The notes under the pieces are model-generated. The model was not told where the DNA came from and made no database searches. It worked only from the letters and a program-made list of their open reading frames with translations. 7,972 nt of DNA from Brevundimonas sp. Its GTDB lineage: Bacteria > Pseudomonadota > Alphaproteobacteria > Caulobacterales > Caulobacteraceae. The stretch covers positions 1-7,972 of the forward strand of contig NZ_JAVHLH010000128.1 of assembly GCF_031082345.1 (NCBI RefSeq). Reading direction: 5' to 3'. Position numbers and translations under genes: made by a program. Shown here piece after piece: positions 6,656-7,972 of this stretch (position 1 is its first letter; each line of letters starts with the position of its first letter).

Positions 6656-7362
6656 TGGGCGCCCTCGATCGCCGAGCAGTCGCCGCCCAGGGTCTGCGAC
6701 CCCTGCGCGGCGCTGTAGGCCAGCTCGCGATGGTCCGCCTTGCCGATCAGATATCTCAGAGGCGGGTCTTCGCCGGGGGCCGCCTCGACCACCCAGGCCT
6801 CGACCGGTCCCGAGGCGGTCTCGACGGTTTCGGAGCCGGTCACCCGGATCGAGAAGCGCCCGAAGCCCTTGTCGTACTGCCAGTACGGCAGGCTGAACGC
6901 CGCGCCCTCGGCCAGCGGCAGGGCCGCGAAGGTCAGGCCGAACAGATTGCCCTCCCACACCGGGCCGGCCAGCGGCGCGTCGATCGGGGTGACGGCCCCA
7001 TCGTCCTCGATCCGTTCGCCGGTGATCCGGTCGTCGGCATAGTCCACACGGACATGCATCTCGCCCTTGCGGCGGTTGATCACGGACAGCGGCCGCAAGG
7101 TCGGGGCGTCGAGAACGAACTCGTCGCGCATGTCGAAGGCGCCGCCGCCCATCGACTGGTGGACCACGATCTCGAGCACGGGGCGGCCATTGCGCTCGGC
7201 GCGCTTCACGGTCTGCCACGTCACCCCGACCGGGCGGCTGACGCCGTCGCGGTTCATGTTCAGGGTGTAGCAGGTGCGGCTGTCGGCCAGCCGGGCGCCG
7301 TCGGGAACGGCGGTGGGACCCTGCGCCAGGGCGGGGGCGAGGGCGATCAGAAGGCTCAGCAC
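6652..7362 (-). CDS. exported protein, DUF3108-like pattern, function unknown
   Basis: A 236-residue protein starting at GTG (7362) with GGAG 6 bases upstream. An in-frame stop at 7414-7416 and no better codon between support this start. The first 14 residues (MLSLLIALAPALAQ) form a short hydrophobic signal with a probable cut after ALA (11-13); it lacks the usual positive residues near the start. The mature part alternates beta strands and turns: a WQTVKRAERNG strand pair (49-59), LRPLSVINRRKGEMHVRVDY (89-108), PVWEGNLFGLTFAALPLAEG (134-153) and SGPVEAWVVEA (184-194). This resembles periplasmic DUF3108-type beta-rich proteins, but I do not recognise it firmly. Only two cysteines are present (31 and 229), so a disulfide across the chain is possible. 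Its stop overlaps the ATP-grasp start by 4 bases, so the two are probably made together. Confidence 0.78.
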   Translation of the reverse strand: MLSLLIALAPALAQGPTAVPDGARLADSRTCYTLNMNRDGVSRPVGVTWQTVKRAERNGRPVLEIVVHQSMGGGAFDMRDEFVLDAPTLRPLSVINRRKGEMHVRVDYADDRITGERIEDDGAVTPIDAPLAGPVWEGNLFGLTFAALPLAEGAAFSLPYWQYDKGFGRFSIRVTGSETVETASGPVEAWVVEAAPGEDPPLRYLIGKADHRELAYSAAQGSQTLGGDCSAIEGAQ

Positions 7363-7368
7363 GGGAAT

Positions 7369-7372
7369 CTCC
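7369..7372 (-). promoter_or_regulatory. ribosome binding site of the exported-protein gene
   Basis: GGAG on the minus strand sits 6 bases before a GTG codon at 7362, which decides the non-ATG start. Confidence 0.6.
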
Positions 7373-7396
7373 AGCGGGGCGGTCCGACCATTTGCC

Positions 7397-7412
7397 CGGC
7401 GCGGACGCGCCG
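7397..7412. repeat. GC-rich dyad in the divergent promoter region
   Basis: CGGCGCG-GA-CGCGCCG is a perfect 7-bp inverted repeat around a 2-base centre, 35 bases upstream of the exported-protein GTG. The centre is too small for a good RNA loop, so a DNA operator is the more natural reading. Short GC palindromes arise often by chance at this base composition. Confidence 0.25.
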
Positions 7413-7462
7413 CTCAAGTGAAGCTTCCGCAAGGTGGCGGCGAAGGCTGCGCGGCTCTGGCC

Positions 7463-7486
7463 ATGTCGGCTCCCGCCCGCTATGGC
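7463..7486 (+). promoter_or_regulatory. weak promoter candidate for the adenosine kinase gene, leaderless start possible
   Basis: ATGTCGG (7463-7469) fits 5 of 7 positions of the Caulobacter-type -35, and GCTATGGC (7479-7486) partly fits the -10. The 9-base spacer is slightly short. Transcription would begin about at the ATG at 7494. No purine-rich ribosome binding site precedes either possible start, consistent with a leaderless message. Confidence 0.2.
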
Positions 7487-7493
7487 CGCGTCC

Positions 7494-7972
7494 ATGACCC
7501 AGCCCTCCTCCTACGACGTCTGCGCCGTCGGCAACGCCATCGTCGACGTCCTCGCCCCTTGCGACCCCGCCTTTCTCGAGGCCCAGGGCCTGACCGCCGG
7601 CTCGATGCAGCTGGTCGACGCCGAACGCAGCGCCGCCCTCTATGCGGCGATGAACGCCGGGGTCGAGGCCTCGGGCGGCTCGGCCGGCAACACCGTCGCC
7701 GGCGTCGGCTCGTTCGGCGGCCGCGCGGCCTATATCGGCAAGGTCGCCGACGACCAGCTGGGCGGGGTGTTCACCCATGATATCCACGCCGTCGGGGTGC
7801 GGTTCGCCACCCCGCCGCTGGCGGACGGGGCCGCCGCCGGTCTCGCCACCGGGGTCTGCATGATCAACGTCACCCCCGATGGCCAGCGCACCATGTGCAC
7901 CTTCCTCGGCGCCGCCAACCAGCTGTCGGTGGACGACATCGACGCCGACCTGATCGGGGCCTCGGCCATCGT
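7494..7972 (+). CDS. PfkB-family kinase, probable adenosine kinase, 3' end missing
   Basis: The frame stays open to the window edge; 159 residues of an expected 330 or so are visible. The ribokinase/PfkB N-terminal half is clear: GNAIVD (13-18) opening the first strand with substrate-contacting Asp18, then the first PfkB signature GGSAGNTVAGVGSFGG (61-76) with Asn66, followed by AAYIGKVADDQLG (78-90) and the lid strand CMINVTPDGQRTMCTFLGAA (122-141). The AIVDV opening, FLEAQGLTAGSMQLVD and the SAGNT form match the alphaproteobacterial group annotated as adenosine kinase, which phosphorylates adenosine to AMP with ATP. The catalytic Asp and anion hole of the C-terminal half are outside the window, so a ribose- or other sugar-specific kinase is not excluded. 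An in-frame ATG at 7482 would add MAAS; neither start has a ribosome binding site. It diverges from the exported-protein gene. Confidence 0.85.
   Translation, partial: MTQPSSYDVCAVGNAIVDVLAPCDPAFLEAQGLTAGSMQLVDAERSAALYAAMNAGVEASGGSAGNTVAGVGSFGGRAAYIGKVADDQLGGVFTHDIHAVGVRFATPPLADGAAAGLATGVCMINVTPDGQRTMCTFLGAANQLSVDDIDADLIGASAI

Noticed and set aside
5786..7495. A 569-residue minus-strand frame suggesting an N-terminally extended ATP-grasp fusion
   Set aside because: The upstream half is the shadow of the exported-protein gene in another frame and is Arg/Pro-rich. The ATGA overlap and ribosome binding site place the true start at 6655.

Overview
This is high-GC DNA (about 70% by eye) with strong C/G bias at third codon positions. 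It looks like an alphaproteobacterial chromosome, most likely Caulobacterales (Caulobacter, Phenylobacterium or Brevundimonas type). That placement is inferred from protein style, GC content, and the mix of a soluble HWE kinase, a phasin-like protein and an alphaproteobacterial-type adenosine kinase; no marker gene fixes the genus. Genes are tightly packed and no gene-free stretch exceeds 190 bases.

Layout, left to right. (1) 1-840 (+): the 3' part of a predicted lipoprotein alpha/beta hydrolase whose start lies outside the window. (2) 887-2344 (+): AMP nucleosidase (amn). (3) 2345-2459: a convergent gap holding a hairpin that reads best as a terminator for the minus-strand pair. (4) 2460-3739 (-): a two-gene unit, creatininase-family amidohydrolase then a phasin-like protein. 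(5) 3740-3928: a divergent promoter region. (6) 3929-4972 (+): a soluble PAS-HWE sensor histidine kinase with no response regulator beside it. (7) 5034-5789 (+): endonuclease III (nth). (8) 5786-7362 (-): a translationally coupled pair, a small exported protein followed by an ATP-grasp enzyme; the ATP-grasp stop overlaps the nth stop. (9) 7363-7493: a second divergent promoter region. (10) 7494 to the right edge (+): a PfkB-family kinase, probably adenosine kinase, cut off by the window end.

There is no single pathway. Two genes act on AMP: the adenosine kinase would make it, and Amn would split it into adenine and ribose 5-phosphate. They are about 5 kb apart and not in one operon. No mobile element, CRISPR array, tRNA, rRNA or phage gene was seen. 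I do not see a convincing undescribed system. The least ordinary items are the exported-protein/ATP-grasp pair with no spacer DNA on its downstream side, the FixL-like residues in the PAS domain of the orphan kinase, the creatininase/phasin pairing, and the small coding-like stretch and strand-directional hairpin after amn.
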